From NCBI GenBank assembly GCA_050084985.1, contig JBITNC010000001.1, positions 81,220,001 through 81,284,000 of the forward strand: a stretch of DNA of 64,000 bases, given 5' to 3'. The notes beneath the pieces were generated by a model. That model was given only the letters and a program-made list of their open reading frames with translations. It searched no databases and was not told where the DNA came from. The translations under genes were made by a program, and so were the position numbers. Origin of the DNA: Nageia nagi (lineage: Eukaryota; Pinophyta). Below are positions 1 through 12,304 of this stretch, one piece after another. Each line of letters begins with the position of its first letter. Positions within the stretch are counted from its first letter, which is position 1.

Positions 1-1440
1 TTACAACATGCAAGGCCACTAATGACATTGAGATTAAGGTGGATGAAAAGGGTGTTGTAATTAAATATCATAATGGTAAGAATTGATTTTAAAATATAGA
101 TATATTTACTTTGGAATATAAGAATTTACTAGTGTTATGAAATTCTCTTCAGGGCATTTTTTATGATACTCTCATAAAATGCACTTTCCACTAGATTGAT
201 CCCACCATATATATAGAGTGGAAAAAACAAAGTGAAATAGGTATATATATAATTTATATGATTAATTTTATACTTAATTTTTTTTTATAGATTAATATTG
301 ATAGTATATTTTACATAAATTTTTTAATTCATTTTCTACAAAATTATGAATTTTGCAACAAAATAAAGGGTCATATAGAACTTGAAAAGAGAATTTGGCG
401 ATGCATGGAGCTCAAAATGGGCATTCCAACATATGGTAAAGAATTTGAATTGGAGGAGAGATAAAATAAAGAATAAAAAAAACTTCCTAAAAATCAACAA
501 AAAGGAAGTAGGCCTCTAGATGTTGATAAGAAGGTGTGGAAGAGATTGATGAAGAAGGTGGAGGAGGAAGCATGTAGAGAATCTACTGCTGAACCATCAT
601 GCTTTGAAAAAGTTGTGTATGCTTGATAAATCACATCTTTAATTGCATACAGCCATAAGTCAAGCAAATTGAGAAAAGTACAGATGAAAACAAGATATGT
701 AAGTATTTTATTTCATATTTTATGCATGAATAGTTATATAATTAAATTATATGCATAAAATGTTATTTAAGTAAATATATATTTTTACATTATGATAAAT
801 ATGGTAGGTATGCTATAAAAGATGAAGTAAAATTTGCCTTGAAAAAAATGATTTTCAAGCCTTAATCTTGAAAATAGCTTTCAATACTATAAGTAATATT
901 TAAGTGTTTTTAAATTTATTATATTATTTTAATAATGACTCATAAATTTTTTAGTTTTTCTTATTTACTAATATTTAGTTGATTATTCTTTGCAGGGTGA
1001 GAAGGGTGACCGAGAGGAGGGGTGGCAAATTACAAGCATGGATGAAGATGATGAAGATTACACTATGCATGGTCATGATGGTGAATGACCCATTACTATA
1101 CATTTGTACACTCAACATGGACATTTTTTGTTGACCCATTACCATGCATTTGTACACTCAATGTGGAAATTTTTGGTTGATTGATCCTAATTATACATAT
1201 CTAATTATTAATTTAGTGTGTTATATTTATTTATACATATTCTATTTTAAGTTTTATTCTTTTATGCTTATATTTTTAAATTTTAACATATCTTTTAATG
1301 TATTATTTGAATGTATATATTTATATTATGGTTAATGTATTCAAATGAATGTATTATACGCCACAAAAAAGGAAATAAAAAATAGTAATAATACATAATT
1401 TAATTTTTTTTGAATTACAAATCAAAATTTGATGTTTAAG
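1..1440. other. AT-rich intergenic DNA, unassigned
   Basis: No gene or element family can be supported here. A weak plus-strand coding-like patch lies at about 375-630 (charged, with Lys/Glu-rich stretches such as KKVEEEACRE), but it is broken by stops and matches nothing I recognise. Short Met/Ile-rich open frames near 975-1335 look like chance frames in AT-rich sequence. Confidence 0.4.
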
Positions 1441-1740
1441 GAGTCAAAGTATTGACATTTTATGAGTCAAACTATTGACAATTTTTGAGTCAAAATATTG
1501 ACATTTTGTGAGTCAACATATTGACATTTTATGAGTCAACATCTTGATATTTTTTGAGTTAACATATTGACATTTTAGGAGTCACACTGTCGATGTTTTA
1601 TAAGTCAAATTTATGACATGTTTTGAGTCAAATTTATGACACTTTACGAGTCAAATTGATGATGCTTTATGAGTCAAAATGTATGATGTTTTATGAGTCA
1701 AGTATTTGACACTTTTTGAGTCAAATTATTGACATTTGGG
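1441..1740. repeat. 23-bp minisatellite, about 13 units
   Basis: About thirteen head-to-tail units of nearly constant 23-bp length, each beginning GAGTCAA and containing TTGACATTTT or a close variant. One unit is 24 bp and the last is shorter. Units near the 5' end are most alike, and divergence grows toward the 3' end. No long open frame runs through it. It lies just upstream of a truncated copia fragment. Confidence 0.9.
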
Positions 1741-1863
1741 TCAATGTAAGTTATAATTTATGTGATGTATTACTTGATGCATTATTTGATAGTACCCTTA
1801 GCATCACATGAGGCATCAAGTCAAGACTAGGAAAAAGGAAAAAATACACTGCATCTTGACACA

Positions 1864-2240
1864 TTGAATGACACAAAATGCTCAAAATGTAGTAGTGTCA
1901 TGCACCTTTGGATCTTTGGTTCTACCTGTTACATGCATGTACCCAAGGAGAACATGAATAAATTGGATGAAAAATCCATCAAATATATCTTTTTGGGATA
2001 TTTTGATGAGTCCAAAGCTTATTGGTGCTATGATCTAATTTCTTGAAAGTTGCATATCAGTTGAGATGTGATTTTTCAAGAAGAGGGAGCCTACAAGAAT
2101 GATGTAGATGATTCAACTAATCCATTATAGCCTACCCAACCTCTCTAGCCTCAACAATCCAACCCCCCTGCAACTCCAACTCCTTCCAAGAGAAGGGTTT
2201 CTAAAGATCATCAAAAATATCAAATGTTGGACAAAGATTT
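1864..2240 (+). pseudogene. Ty1/copia pol fragment, integrase C-terminal side (left half)
   Basis: The first 60 codons are open and contain HLWIFGSTCYMHVP followed by KLDEKSIKYIFLGY. These are the conserved blocks after the copia integrase core (HLRIFGS.CYVHVP and KLDxKSxKxIFLGY). A stop follows at about 2044, and the frame then continues through a Pro/Gln-rich linker. The fragment stops inside the pol frame at a Ty3/gypsy insertion and resumes at 8049. Gag, protease and most of integrase are missing upstream, so the element is truncated as well as interrupted. Confidence 0.85.
2236..2240. repeat. Target-site duplication, left (GATTT)
   Basis: GATTT immediately precedes the TGTTAG start of the 5' LTR and is repeated exactly at 8049-8053 after the 3' LTR. 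It lies in the copia pol frame. Confidence 0.88.
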
Positions 2241-2629
2241 TGTTAGTATCCCATATCCTAACATTTACTTATATTATAGTAGTTCATTAATAAGAATATC
2301 AACTTATATTAAATTTAAGGGGATCAACATATTTGTAATATGAATAGCAATTTTGTATTGAAGGGTTGATTAGGGTTAGGGTAAACAAATAATAAATATG
2401 TGTGGGAATAGAATAGTTAAGATCTAGAAAAATATATTGTTTGAGTTGTAAGGAGGTAGACCCTTTGAAGTAGCCCATGATTGATTTTGGTTATTTAATA
2501 AAGTGATTTTATTACTATCTTATTCAATTTAGATTCATGTTGCTTATGTTATGAGATTGGGATACATTTTGTTATCATTTTACTGCTATTTGGAGAGAAT
2601 CTTATTTAGGAAAATGAAATTTCCTAACA
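2241..2629 (+). repeat. 5' LTR of the nested Ty3/gypsy element
   Basis: The 389-bp LTR starts TGTTAG and ends CTAACA, an inverted terminal match. It aligns throughout with 7662-8048, for example at the shared GATTAGGGTTAGGGTA and GTGTGGGAATAGAATAGTTA blocks. The two LTRs differ at many positions, so the insertion is old. Confidence 0.9.
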
Positions 2630-3289
2630 TCTAGTATCAAAGCTTCAATTTTAGCACATGTGGGCTGGTTAAGGATTGCGATTGTGTTTCTAATCGAAAT
2701 GCCACAAAAATTTTACCAAACATCAAGGTCACATCGAGTTGGAACCCTAAATTTTGCCCATTTTAAATCAAAACTCTAACAATTTTATTTTAGAATTTTG
2801 ATCAAATTTTTTCACCATAGTCCATGACCCTCATTTGTACCACATCATTCTTGTATCATGCCATCCCATAGGTCCTTCTCTTCCTTATGTATCAACCTTC
2901 ATACTACAAGATGTTGCCATTTCTAAAACAACCATTTTTTCTTATAGAACCCTAAATTTATTTACTGTAAATAGCAACTACTAAATAGGGAGAAAACTTC
3001 AAAGGCCATTATCTTTCAAACCATGAGGAATTAGGTGATCTAACAAAGCTAGTTCATTACCTATGGTAATATTTTTTTTAGAAAAAAAGGTATAAATTTT
3101 CAAAAATCATCATTTTTGGACCTATCCCATTATGATTATTTTTTCATACTAATTGTTTTGATATATATTACCCATACACTTTTTCAATTTTTAAAAATAA
3201 TAGTTTCTAAAAATAGCAATTCCTAAAATAGTAAGGTGGCTGATGGTCAATGATCCTTAGATATGGATAAATTATCATAGTGAATAGAA

Positions 3290-4200
3290 TAGATAGTGGA
3301 ATTAATAGGTGATTTTCACCTCCCCACTACTCTTGATGAACTCAAAAAGTCAATAGAATTCATAGCTTCCTCTTATGGTACTATGGATTGAAAGATTCAA
3401 CTCTTGGAATAAGCAACAACTCATAACACATCATCAACTATAAGTGGATCAAGTCAATCTCAACCATATATTGGTCAAGGTTTCCATAACTTCTAAGGAC
3501 TAAAACAAGCCTTTAATCTTCCACATACAACCAAATTGGACTTTCTAAGATTTGATGGTGATGATCCCACTAGCTAGTTGTATCAGGTTGAGCAATATTT
3601 ATCCTTAAATCAAATACCTAATGCTCAAAAGATAAACCTTGCATATTTTCATCTAGAATTTGATTCCATCTAATGGTATTAATGGTTTGAAAAGAAAAAT
3701 GGAACTACATATTGAGGGGATTTCACTTGTAACCTCCTTTCAATATTTGGTCCTAGTGATTTTGAAGATTTCATTGGTGCCCTCACTAAATTGCACCAAA
3801 TGACTATGGTGATAGAATACCAAACTAAATTTGAAAATCTTGCTAATTGTACTAAAGGATTAGATGAGGGATTCTTTTTTAGTTGTTTGATTAGTGGGAT
3901 AAAGGAAGAAATTCAAGTGGAGGTCAAAATGTTCAATCCTAGCAACATGATAGCAATGATAAGGCTTGCCAAATTGGTAGAGGATAAGTTCAATGCACAA
4001 CATAAAAACACTAATAAAACCACTTGAAAATCAAAAAATTCTCAAAGTGATCACAAGCCATGACACTCCCTACTAGTTAAGAGATTAACTCTTGATGAGA
4101 TGGAGAGTGTAAAAAATAAGGGCTTTGTTATAATTATGATAAAAATTTGCACTAGACCATCATTGTACCTCTCAAAAACTATATGTACTTGATGCAGATG
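3290..4200 (+). pseudogene. Gag remnant of the nested Ty3/gypsy element
   Basis: The plus strand encodes a decayed gag-like protein. The best open part (3791-4027) reads EYQTKFENLANCTKGL and later FFFSCLISGIKEEIQVEV, the usual end of the plant Ty3/gypsy retrotransposon gag domain (EYQxxFExLxN..., F.SGLKxEIxxEV). The preceding part (about 3520-3790) has DFLRFDGDDPT and WYQ-type remnants in broken frames. The CCHC knuckle region, expected near 4030-4180, is not clearly readable. Confidence 0.75.
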
Positions 4201-7200
4201 CCCCTATGGAACCACTAAAAGAGGATTTTGAGTATGCAGTAGAAAATATTGAAGAGGAATTAGACCAATGTGTTGAGGTCATTCCTAAAATTTCTTGTAA
4301 TGCCCTCTATGGGTTTACATCTCCATAGACCATGAAAGTTGAAGGATATTTCAAGGGGTAATTATTGATAATATTGGTTGAATTATGAAGCACTAATAAT
4401 TTTATGGATCCTAAAATGGCTAAAAAGGACCACTCTTATATCTATCCATAGGATAATTTTGAGGTGATGATAAGGAATGGATAAAATTGTTTTTGCAAAG
4501 GATGGTGTCACAATATTAAGCTCAGTAAGGGTGACTACAAGATGCAAAGTGATATGTATGTTCTACCATTAGACAAGTGTAATGTGGTACTTGATATATA
4601 ATGGTTGATGATATTGGGCCCTATTCTTTGTAATTTTTTGTGAGTTATAGATGCAATTCAAAGTTGACAAGAATAAATATACTCTTAAAGGAATTAATTT
4701 GGGGCAATCATAAATTATTAGTTCCCATCGCATGGAGAAACTATTGAAGAAAGAGGTAAGGGAATGGTGGGACAACTATTCTCTATTCAACTACGCCTAC
4801 AAGAGTCACTAGAAGTACATGAATTATAACTTGTACTTTCTTATCATACTAGTTTCTTTAAGGAACCCCTTGGGTTTCCACTCCATCACCCACATAACCA
4901 TGCAATTCAATTAATCCCTGGGAGTCAACCACCCAACATTTGACCTTACTACTACCCCTACCTACAAAAGGATGAAATAGAAAATCTTATGGAAGACATG
5001 TTAAAAGATGGCATCATTCACCCAAGTGTGAGTCCTTACTCTTCTCTAGCTCTATTGGTTCACAAAAAAGATGGGTCATGGCATATGTGCATTGACTTTT
5101 GAGATCTGAACAAAATCACCATCAAGGATAAGTTTCCCATTCTAGTCATTAATGAACTATTAGATGAACTCCATGGTGCCAATTATTTTTCTAAATTAGA
5201 TCTCTAATCTAGGTATCATCAAATATAGCATCATGAAGAAGACATCCCCAATACTACTTTTCACATGCATGAAGGTCATTATGAGTTCCTAGTAATACCT
5301 TTTGATCTTACTAATGCTCCTTTAGCCTTCCAGAGTCTAATGAACCAAGTATTTCACCCTTATCTTCAAAAAATTATTTAGTTTTATTTAATGACATTTT
5401 GATCTACAATAAAACTTGGGAGAATAACTTATCCCAGTTAGATCATACCTTGTAACACCTCCATGAGAATCAATTATATGCCAAGCACTCTAAATGTTCC
5501 TTTGGTCGATAAGAGCTTGAGTACCTTGGACACATTATTTCATAAGAAGTTGTCAAGGTGGGCCCATTGAAGATTGAGGATTTGCAAATTTGGTCTCTAC
5601 CTAAATCCTTGAAAATATTACAAGGCTTCCTTACATTGATAGGATACTACCATTAGTTTGTGAAAGCTTATGGAAAGATTGCATCCCTCCTCATAACTTT
5701 GTTCAAGAAGAATGCCTTTAATTAGTTAGTAGCTATAGAATAATCCTTTCATCAACTAACGGAAGCCATGTGCTTTAATCTGGCATTGGCCATTCTAGAT
5801 TTCTCTAAGACATTCATCATTAAGAGTGATGCCTATGGGGTTAGAATTGGAGCCATGCTGATGTAATAAGGGAGACCCTTATGACCCTTGGATTTCATAA
5901 GTAAGGCCCTCTCAAGTAGAAACTTAGCTAAATCCACCTATAAAAAAGAAATGCTTACAATCATTCATTTCATTTAGCATTGGAGACCCTACCTCATTGG
6001 TCACCATTTTAACTGACCACCATAGTTTGAAATACTTCTTAGAATAATGCATCTCCACCTTGAAATAGAAAAAGTGGATTCCTAAACTCTTGGGGTACGA
6101 TTATGAGATTGTGTGTAGAAAAGGTAGTGAGAATGTAGTTGTTGATGTTCTTTCTTAAAAATTTGAGGACCCCATGCTACTTCAAGCCCTTTCAATTCTA
6201 GTTCCTTAATGGCTCAACAAGGTTAAATAAGAATGGATCTAGGATAGTTTTACCCACTCAGTGACTCAATAGTTATAGATAGATTCAACAAGCAAACCCC
6301 CTTTTTCCTAGCATGTGGGAATTCTATAATTCAAAGGTCATATTGCATTACCTACAAATCTTCATGTCAAGAGTTGATACTTTAGGATTTGCATGCTACA
6401 CCAAAAGTGAGCCATTCTAGGTTTTCAAAAACCTATCAATGAGCACTTTACTCTTTTTATTGGTTGGCTATGAAACATGGCATCAAGAAGTTTGTATCCA
6501 AATACAATATGTATCAAGGATAGAAAGGTGAGATAGTAGGAACCCTCAAATTGCTTCAACCTTTACCCATACTATAGTTAACTTGGATATATATTTTAAT
6601 GGATTTTATTGATGATCTCCCAAAATTATATGGGAAAGTTGTTATCATGGTATTAGTGGATTGACTCTCCAAGTATACGTACCTCTACCTATTGGCACAC
6701 CCATACATGGCTGTCAATATTTCCCAACACTTTCTTGATAAAATTTTCAAACTCCATGGCATGCCTTCAACCATTATTAGTGATTGTGATTTAACATTCA
6801 CCAGTAAATTATGGTAGGAAGTTTTCAAACTCCAAGGCACTAAACTCAATATGAGCTCCATTTATCACCCCCAAAAAAATGGTTAGATAGATATTGTTAA
6901 TAAATGCTTGGAAACATATCTCTATTATTTTGCTTTAGCCTAACCAGTGTATTGGGTAAAATGGCTCCCCTTAGTAGAATGGTGGTACAATACTTCATAT
7001 CATACTTCTTTTAGGATGATCCCATATGAAGCTTTGTATGGTTAAACCCCACCCATATTCATCTCTTATATTTTGGGTAGCATGAATGTCCAAGAAGTAA
7101 ATACCACCTTGAATAATCAAGAAGACATAATTTACACTTTTTGAGAAAATATTCAAGTGGATAAACACCAAATGAAACAACAAGTTGATCAATAATGATT

Positions 7201-7620
7201 TAAAAGGCAATTCTAAGAAGGAGACATGGTTTTCTTATAGCTCCAATCATACTGAAAAACATCTCTCAAATTAAAAGGTTCCTGAAAATTGGATCAAAAT
7301 TTTATGGATCTTATAAAATACTCCAATGTATTGGCCTTATAGCATACAAGTTGGCACTCTTGGCATCATCTACGATTCATTTTGTTTTTCATATCTCTTG
7401 CCTTAAGAAAGTCATAGGCTCTTAGGCTATAGTTTATACTAAACTACCTAAATTCACTAAGGAGGGATCCATCATGGTTAAACTTGAGGTCATTCTAGAC
7501 CAATACACATGCCAACTTTGCAACTACACTATTACTAAAGTTCTTATCCAATAGCATGGCTTAAATCCTAAGGATGCAACTTGGGAGACACTCCATCAGC
7601 TTCAACAATAATTATCAAAT
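4200..7620 (+). pseudogene. Pol remnant of the nested Ty3/gypsy element (PR-RT-RH-INT-chromodomain)
   Basis: Ordered pol blocks can be read across frame changes. The protease C-terminal block (CNVVLDI..W) is at about 4578-4610. RT lies at about 4970-5400, with [27 protein letters not shown] and [17 protein letters not shown]. RNase H is at about 5770-6160 (IIKSDAYGVRIGAML, SKALSSRNL). Integrase is at about 6390-7060 (VDxLSKYTYLYLL, GMPSTIISDCDLTFTS, SIYHPQKNG). A chromodomain-like end lies at about 7480-7610 (VLIQxHGLNPKDATWETL). In-frame stops replace several conserved codons, including the Arg of the FRDLNK motif. Order and chromodomain place it among chromoviruses. Confidence 0.88.
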
Positions 7621-7661
7621 TTTTCATCTTTAAGGATAAAGCTCTCTTAAGAGGGGTGACA

Positions 7662-8048
7662 TGTTAGGATCCCATATCCTATCATTTAATTAGATTATAA
7701 TAGTTCATTAATTATAATATCAACTTATATTAAATATAAGGGGATCGAAATATTTGTAAGGAAAATCATCATTTTGTATTGAATGGTCGATTAGGGTTAG
7801 GGTAGGCAGACTATAAATGTGTGGGAATAGAATAGTTAGGATGTAGAAAAATATATTGTTTTATTTGTAAGGAGGTATCCTTCTTGAAGTGGCCTATGAT
7901 TCATTTTGGTTATTCATTAAAGTAATTTTGTTACTATCTTGTTCTATTTAGATTCATGTTGCTTGTGTTTTGATATTGGGATACATTATGTTATCATTTT
8001 ATTGCTATTTGATGCAAATCTCATTTAGGAACTTGTAGGTTCCTAATA
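7662..8048 (+). repeat. 3' LTR of the nested Ty3/gypsy element
   Basis: It is preceded by the polypurine tract AAGAGGGGTGACA and starts TGTTAG. It ends CTAATA, a one-base departure from the CTAACA seen in the 5' LTR. The direct repeat GATTT follows at 8049, and the host copia pol frame resumes there. Confidence 0.9.
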
Positions 8049-9670
8049 GATTTTAGTAGAAGACTATCCTAAAAATAGGAAAGGGGGTTGATAAAAATAC
8101 CTATTATACCTTTATTTCCTCTTCTCTTATTGAGCCTTCCAACTTTAAAGAAGCTTATGCAAATGAAGATTGGAAGAAGGATATGAATGATGAAATTGAG
8201 TAGATCTAGAAGAATGACTCTTAGGAGTTGTTACTTCTTCAAAGAATCAAAATATTATTAGATTCAAGTGGATATATAAGCTCAAGAATAATGCTTATGG
8301 TAGAATTACTAAATATAAGGCCCAACTGGTGGCTAAGGGCTATGTTTAGAAGGAAGGTTTTAATTATGAAGATACTTTTGCAATAGTTTCCAAACTTAAG
8401 ATAGTTCATTCTCTTCTTGCTCTTGCATCCCATATTGGTCTTATTTTGTACCAAATATATGTTAAGTTTGCCTTCCTTAATGTATATTTTAAGGAAAAAG
8501 TGTATATGAATCAACCCTAAGGTTTCACAGTTATTGGATACAAAGATAAAGTGTACCAATTGAAGAAAGCTCTCTATGGGCTCAAGCAAGCATCGAGAGC
8601 TTGCTACTCCTAGATTGATACCTACTTTAATTATAATGGTTATAAAAGGTGCTCCATGGAAGCTACCCTATACACTAAGGTATCCAACCATGAATTCATC
8701 ATCATCTATTTGTATGTTGATGATATTATCTTCATAAGCACTTCCTCTTCCATGCTACATACATTCAAAACTACCATGATTAAGGAGTTTGAGATGAGTG
8801 ATTTTGGTGATATGTAATACTTTATTGGTATGCAAGTTCAATATTAATCCTTAAACATCTTTATCATTCAATCCAATTTTATTGATGACATGCTTTCTAG
8901 GTTTTCTATGAAGGATTACAAACCTATTGACACTCTAGTTGTGCTTGGCACCAAACTCATGAAGGAGGATTCTACACCCCTTATAGATGCCATATAGTAT
9001 TGGTAACATGTTGGTAGTTTGATGTATCTTACAACTACGCATATGTTTATCATGTATTAACTTAGCCTTATAGCTATATTCATGCAGTCTCCACATTAAT
9101 TTCATTAGAAATTTGGCAAGAGGATCATTTGATATGTTAGTGGTACTAAATCCTTTGGTATATGCTATAAATCCTTTGATGCTAATATCCTTGAGGCCTA
9201 CATTGATGTTTATTGGTTTGAAAGCCTTGATGATAGGAAAAACACCTCTGGTTATGCTTTCTTCATTTGTGGCTCACTTGTCTCATGAAGCAACAAGAAG
9301 CTATAAACTGTTGCTCTTTCCACTGCTAAAGTAGAATACATGACTACCTCCTCTCCTTGCATGCAAGCCATTTGGATGATTTAGTTGTTTAAATACTTGG
9401 GTTTGGTCCCCTACCTACCTATTCCTATTTATTATGACAACACCAACACCATTGTTATGACCAAGAACTTAATGTTTCATAGCAAAACCAAGCATATAGA
9501 CATCCAACATCATTTTATGTGAGACCTGGTGACTAATGGATTCATTGAATTCACATTTTGTAAGTATGAATATCAACTTGCATATATTTTCACTAAGGAT
9601 CTACCTACAAATAGATTCCTTAGTCTCCATATTCAGCTTGGAATTCAACCTATTCATATTAAGAGGGGAA
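8049..9670 (+). pseudogene. Ty1/copia pol fragment, RT and RNase H (right half)
   Basis: This continues the copia frame broken at 2240. Readable blocks are EPSNFKEAYANEDWKKDMNDEI (RT start, about 8130-8200), KxVYQLKKALYGLKQA (about 8550-8590) and the catalytic LYVDDIIFIS at about 8708-8737. RNase H/C-terminal blocks follow: DRKNTSGYAFF at about 9230, STAKVEYM at 9320-9345, SKTKHIDIQHHF at 9481-9516 and the AxIFTKDLP ending at about 9570-9610. Frameshifts and stops occur throughout. The catalytic YVDD is intact by eye, but the protein could not be made. A polypurine-like AAGAGGGGAA at 9661-9670 marks the end of the internal region. Confidence 0.88.
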
Positions 9671-11135
9671 TGAAGGAAGTTAATATATCATGTTTGAATT
9701 CCTTTCGATGATTTTCCTTTTGGTGGATCATTCCCTCCAAAAGATACTCACCATACTTCACCTACCACATTTATTATGTTGCAAGAATATAGTTGAACAC
9801 CAAACACTCAAAGATTTTATCCTTACACTATATTAGATCTAATTTTGTACTCCTTTATGGATGGCCATACCTTTCTTTGAATTTGTGGGTGCTTCATTTA
9901 TATTTTGTTGACTTTTCTAAGAGGATATGCAATCTATCAATGCTTATGGAGTCTAATACACTCCACTTTCTTCTTTTATAAATAGAAAATTCATTTCCCA
10001 TTGTAAAAAAGAGAATTCCAATTGATGTAATATTATGCTACCATATTTCTAGCTAGAATATATAGCATTCATATTTTATCTACAATACCTTCTGGTTGTG
10101 TGGCATGTTTTCTCTTTTCAAAGCTTATATGCATGATAAACACGTGTAGATATTCATAAAAATATTTTGTATCTAATACAAGGTAATATTTTTTTATTTA
10201 TGGTCATTTTACTTCATGGGTACTTTTTTGTATTTCCATATTTGAGCAAAATAGTTTTGATATTTTTTGATTGTATCAAACTACCTTATTTTGGATAGTT
10301 TTCTTTTAGGGGTTAGATATTTCTATCTAGATATCCATTTTGTATGATTTCTTCTTGGTTGGATAGATGATTTTAATACCTTTCCAACCATATATATCAT
10401 ACTATCATTGTTGTAAGAACACACTTATAAATCCTAAAATACAAAACCTATCTTTTTTGTAGTCTTGCTCAGTGAACTCTTGAAGTCTTTTTACCTCAAG
10501 CTCATTTTTGAACCCTCTCTATTTCTCTAAATTAATATGAACCTTAACCTTTAGATATATATATTTTTTATTATCAATTTTATGGGTCATATTGCTAGGT
10601 TTGGTTAAGAAATGTATAAGTTATGGGCTCCAAAGTTTTTCCTACCCTTGTTGATATCATTGCATTTCCAACTGCATATTTCATGCTCTTGTTTCTTCTC
10701 CATACTCTAGATCTTCTTATTTATGTCAACATCCTTTAGACTATGGATTTCCCTCTATTGATTTTGTCAAAGATCTAATAGATCCTATAAATCCAATAAT
10801 TGTTGGAACCCTGATACTTCCAAATTACACTAAGTTTCTAACTTCTCCAAAATTCTATCTTTGACACTTTCAATTTTCTCTAGTATTTGATTTTGTTAGA
10901 GTCCTAAAAATATGTAACTGATCAAAAACTACCAAAACCCTAACATTTTCATTTTACACTTTTTGAAAAATCTATCTTCTATTTGAACTCTTTAGTGCTT
11001 GAGTTTTCTAGAGTTCAATCCTATCCCATCAAAATCTCTCAAAACTTTGGTCATTTTTATGGTATCAAAGCTTGGATCCTTAAGCCTATAAAAACTTCAT
11101 TTGGTATAAAAGCTCTTATCTTGAGCCTATTTTAT
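9671..11135. other. Possible copia LTR and leader, poorly defined
   Basis: The sequence just after the copia polypurine tract should be its 3' LTR, but the start (9671 or about 9690) cannot be fixed without a partner copy. Near the other end, TGGTATCAAAGC at 11060-11071 matches the initiator-Met-tRNA primer-binding site and is imperfectly repeated 42 bp downstream (11102-11113). If both signals are real, an LTR of about 1.35-1.4 kb lies between them and belonged to two head-to-tail copia copies. No open frame here is convincing. Confidence 0.4.
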
Positions 11136-11528
11136 CTAAAATTCTTCAACATCAGTATACCTATTATTGTCTCTTATAATACTATCAATTTCATACTCAT
11201 TGAAGTATATGAGAAGACTTATTTCTTTATATGGTTGCAACTTAGCATCCTTTGTGTTGAAGATGTTGGCAACTTGTTTCACAATTAGTTGAGAATCACT
11301 AAATATTTTTATCCTTTTTACCTTTAGGAGTATTGAATCCTTCAAACCTAATATACCAACTTCATATTCTACCATGTTATTAGTGCAATCAAAACTTAAA
11401 TGATAAGACATAGGAATAACATCACTATGAGGATTGATTAAGACAATTCCTAACTCTTCTCTATGAATGCACTTAGAACCATGAAAGAACAATTTCCATT
11501 CATCATTTTTCATAAAACCAAAAAACAA
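11136..11528 (-). pseudogene. Second RNase H domain (aRNH) of the Tat-type element
   Basis: A 130-codon open stretch contains EWKLFFHGSKCIHREELGI, CTNNMVEYEVGILGLK and IKIFSDSQLIVKQV. These match the Asp/Glu/Asp blocks of the extra RNase H in Tat-type polyproteins (WxLxFDGS, TNNxAEYEAxIxGL, GDSxLVIxQ). The first catalytic Asp, expected in DGS, is His here, while the later Glu (EYE) and Asp (SDS) remain. The loss of one metal ligand agrees with an inactive copy. Confidence 0.83.
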
Positions 11529-11730
11529 TTAAAGATATTTAGACTTTTTAATGGAGAAATAGTGCTATATTGGAGCAACAAACTGTTTGGCCATCCACTT
11601 CATATAGGAATTCCTCTTAAGACTTTGATATTTTGTTTCTTAGGTGATTTATGATGAAATTTGCTATATACTATGCCTTAATTAATTAGTTAGTAACAAA
11701 TACCAAATCAAAATATTGAAGAAACATTAA

Positions 11731-12075
11731 CTATTTTGTAGCTCTTCTAGATAGATAGGATTTTGATATGAGATATCTGAGAGGATCAGCCTGAGCTATG
11801 ACATATGTTGTATTTCCAAGCATGTAATGTCTTAACTTTTTAGTTAAGAATATAATTGAAAAATACATATTTTCTATTGGAGTGTACCTTTTCTCATAAT
11901 CAAGTAAAGTTTTATTCATATAATAAATTACACTTTCTTTGTTGTTATAATCTTTTTGAGCTAGAATTACCCTTAGTGCACTTAATGTTGTTGAATAATA
12001 AAGTAATAAACTCTTAAATGAATCATAAGGGGACAAAATTGGAGCATTAGTGAGATACCTTTTTATATTATTCAA
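11731..12075 (-). pseudogene. RNase H domain of the Tat-type element
   Basis: A 114-codon stretch begins NIKRYLTNAPILSPY and continues LLYYSTTLSALRVILAQ, VIYYMNKTLLDYEKRYTPIE and RHYMLGNTTYVIAQADPL. This is the usual order of the RNase H domain after RT in plant Ty3/gypsy pol (YLxxPPVLxPP, LYLSxSxxAVSAVLVQE, VYYVSKxLxDAExRY). It ends at a stop before the second RNase H. Confidence 0.85.
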
Positions 12076-12304
12076 ATCCTTTTAACACTTTTTGTCCCAA
12101 ATGAATTTTTCATCTTTCTTTAGCAAATGAGAAAATGGAGAAGTCATATCTACTAGTTGAGAAATGAACCTTCTTACAACTTAAACCTTACCTTTAAAGC
12201 TCCTCAAATACTTCAAATTCTTAGGAGGTGGTCAGTCAAAAATGGCTGAAACTTCCTTAGGATATATCTCAATACCTCTTCTTGAAATAATGAAACCAAG
12301 CAAT

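Larger units (their letters stand above)
2241..8048 (+). mobile_element. Complete but defective Ty3/gypsy chromovirus-type LTR retrotransposon inserted in copia
   Basis: A 5.8-kb element bounded by two similar LTRs (2241-2629 and 7662-8048). A primer-binding site with initiator-Met-tRNA complementarity (TAGTATCAAAGC) begins two bases after the 5' LTR. A purine-rich tract, AAGAGGGGTGACA, abuts the 3' LTR. The 5-bp direct repeat GATTT flanks it at 2236-2240 and 8049-8053. The order gag, protease, RT, RNase H, integrase, chromodomain-like end is that of plant chromoviruses. Every coding block carries stops or frameshifts, so the copy is dead. Confidence 0.92.

Noticed and set aside
975-1335. Two short Met/Ile/Tyr-rich frames
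   Set aside because: Low-complexity AT-rich chance frames with no conserved copy elsewhere in the window.
8239-8589. 116-codon minus-strand frame
   Set aside because: Antisense shadow of the copia reverse transcriptase relic on the plus strand.
10983-11288. 101-codon plus-strand frame
   Set aside because: Overlaps the minus-strand RNase H relic and the primer-site region. It has no domain and AT-rich chance composition.
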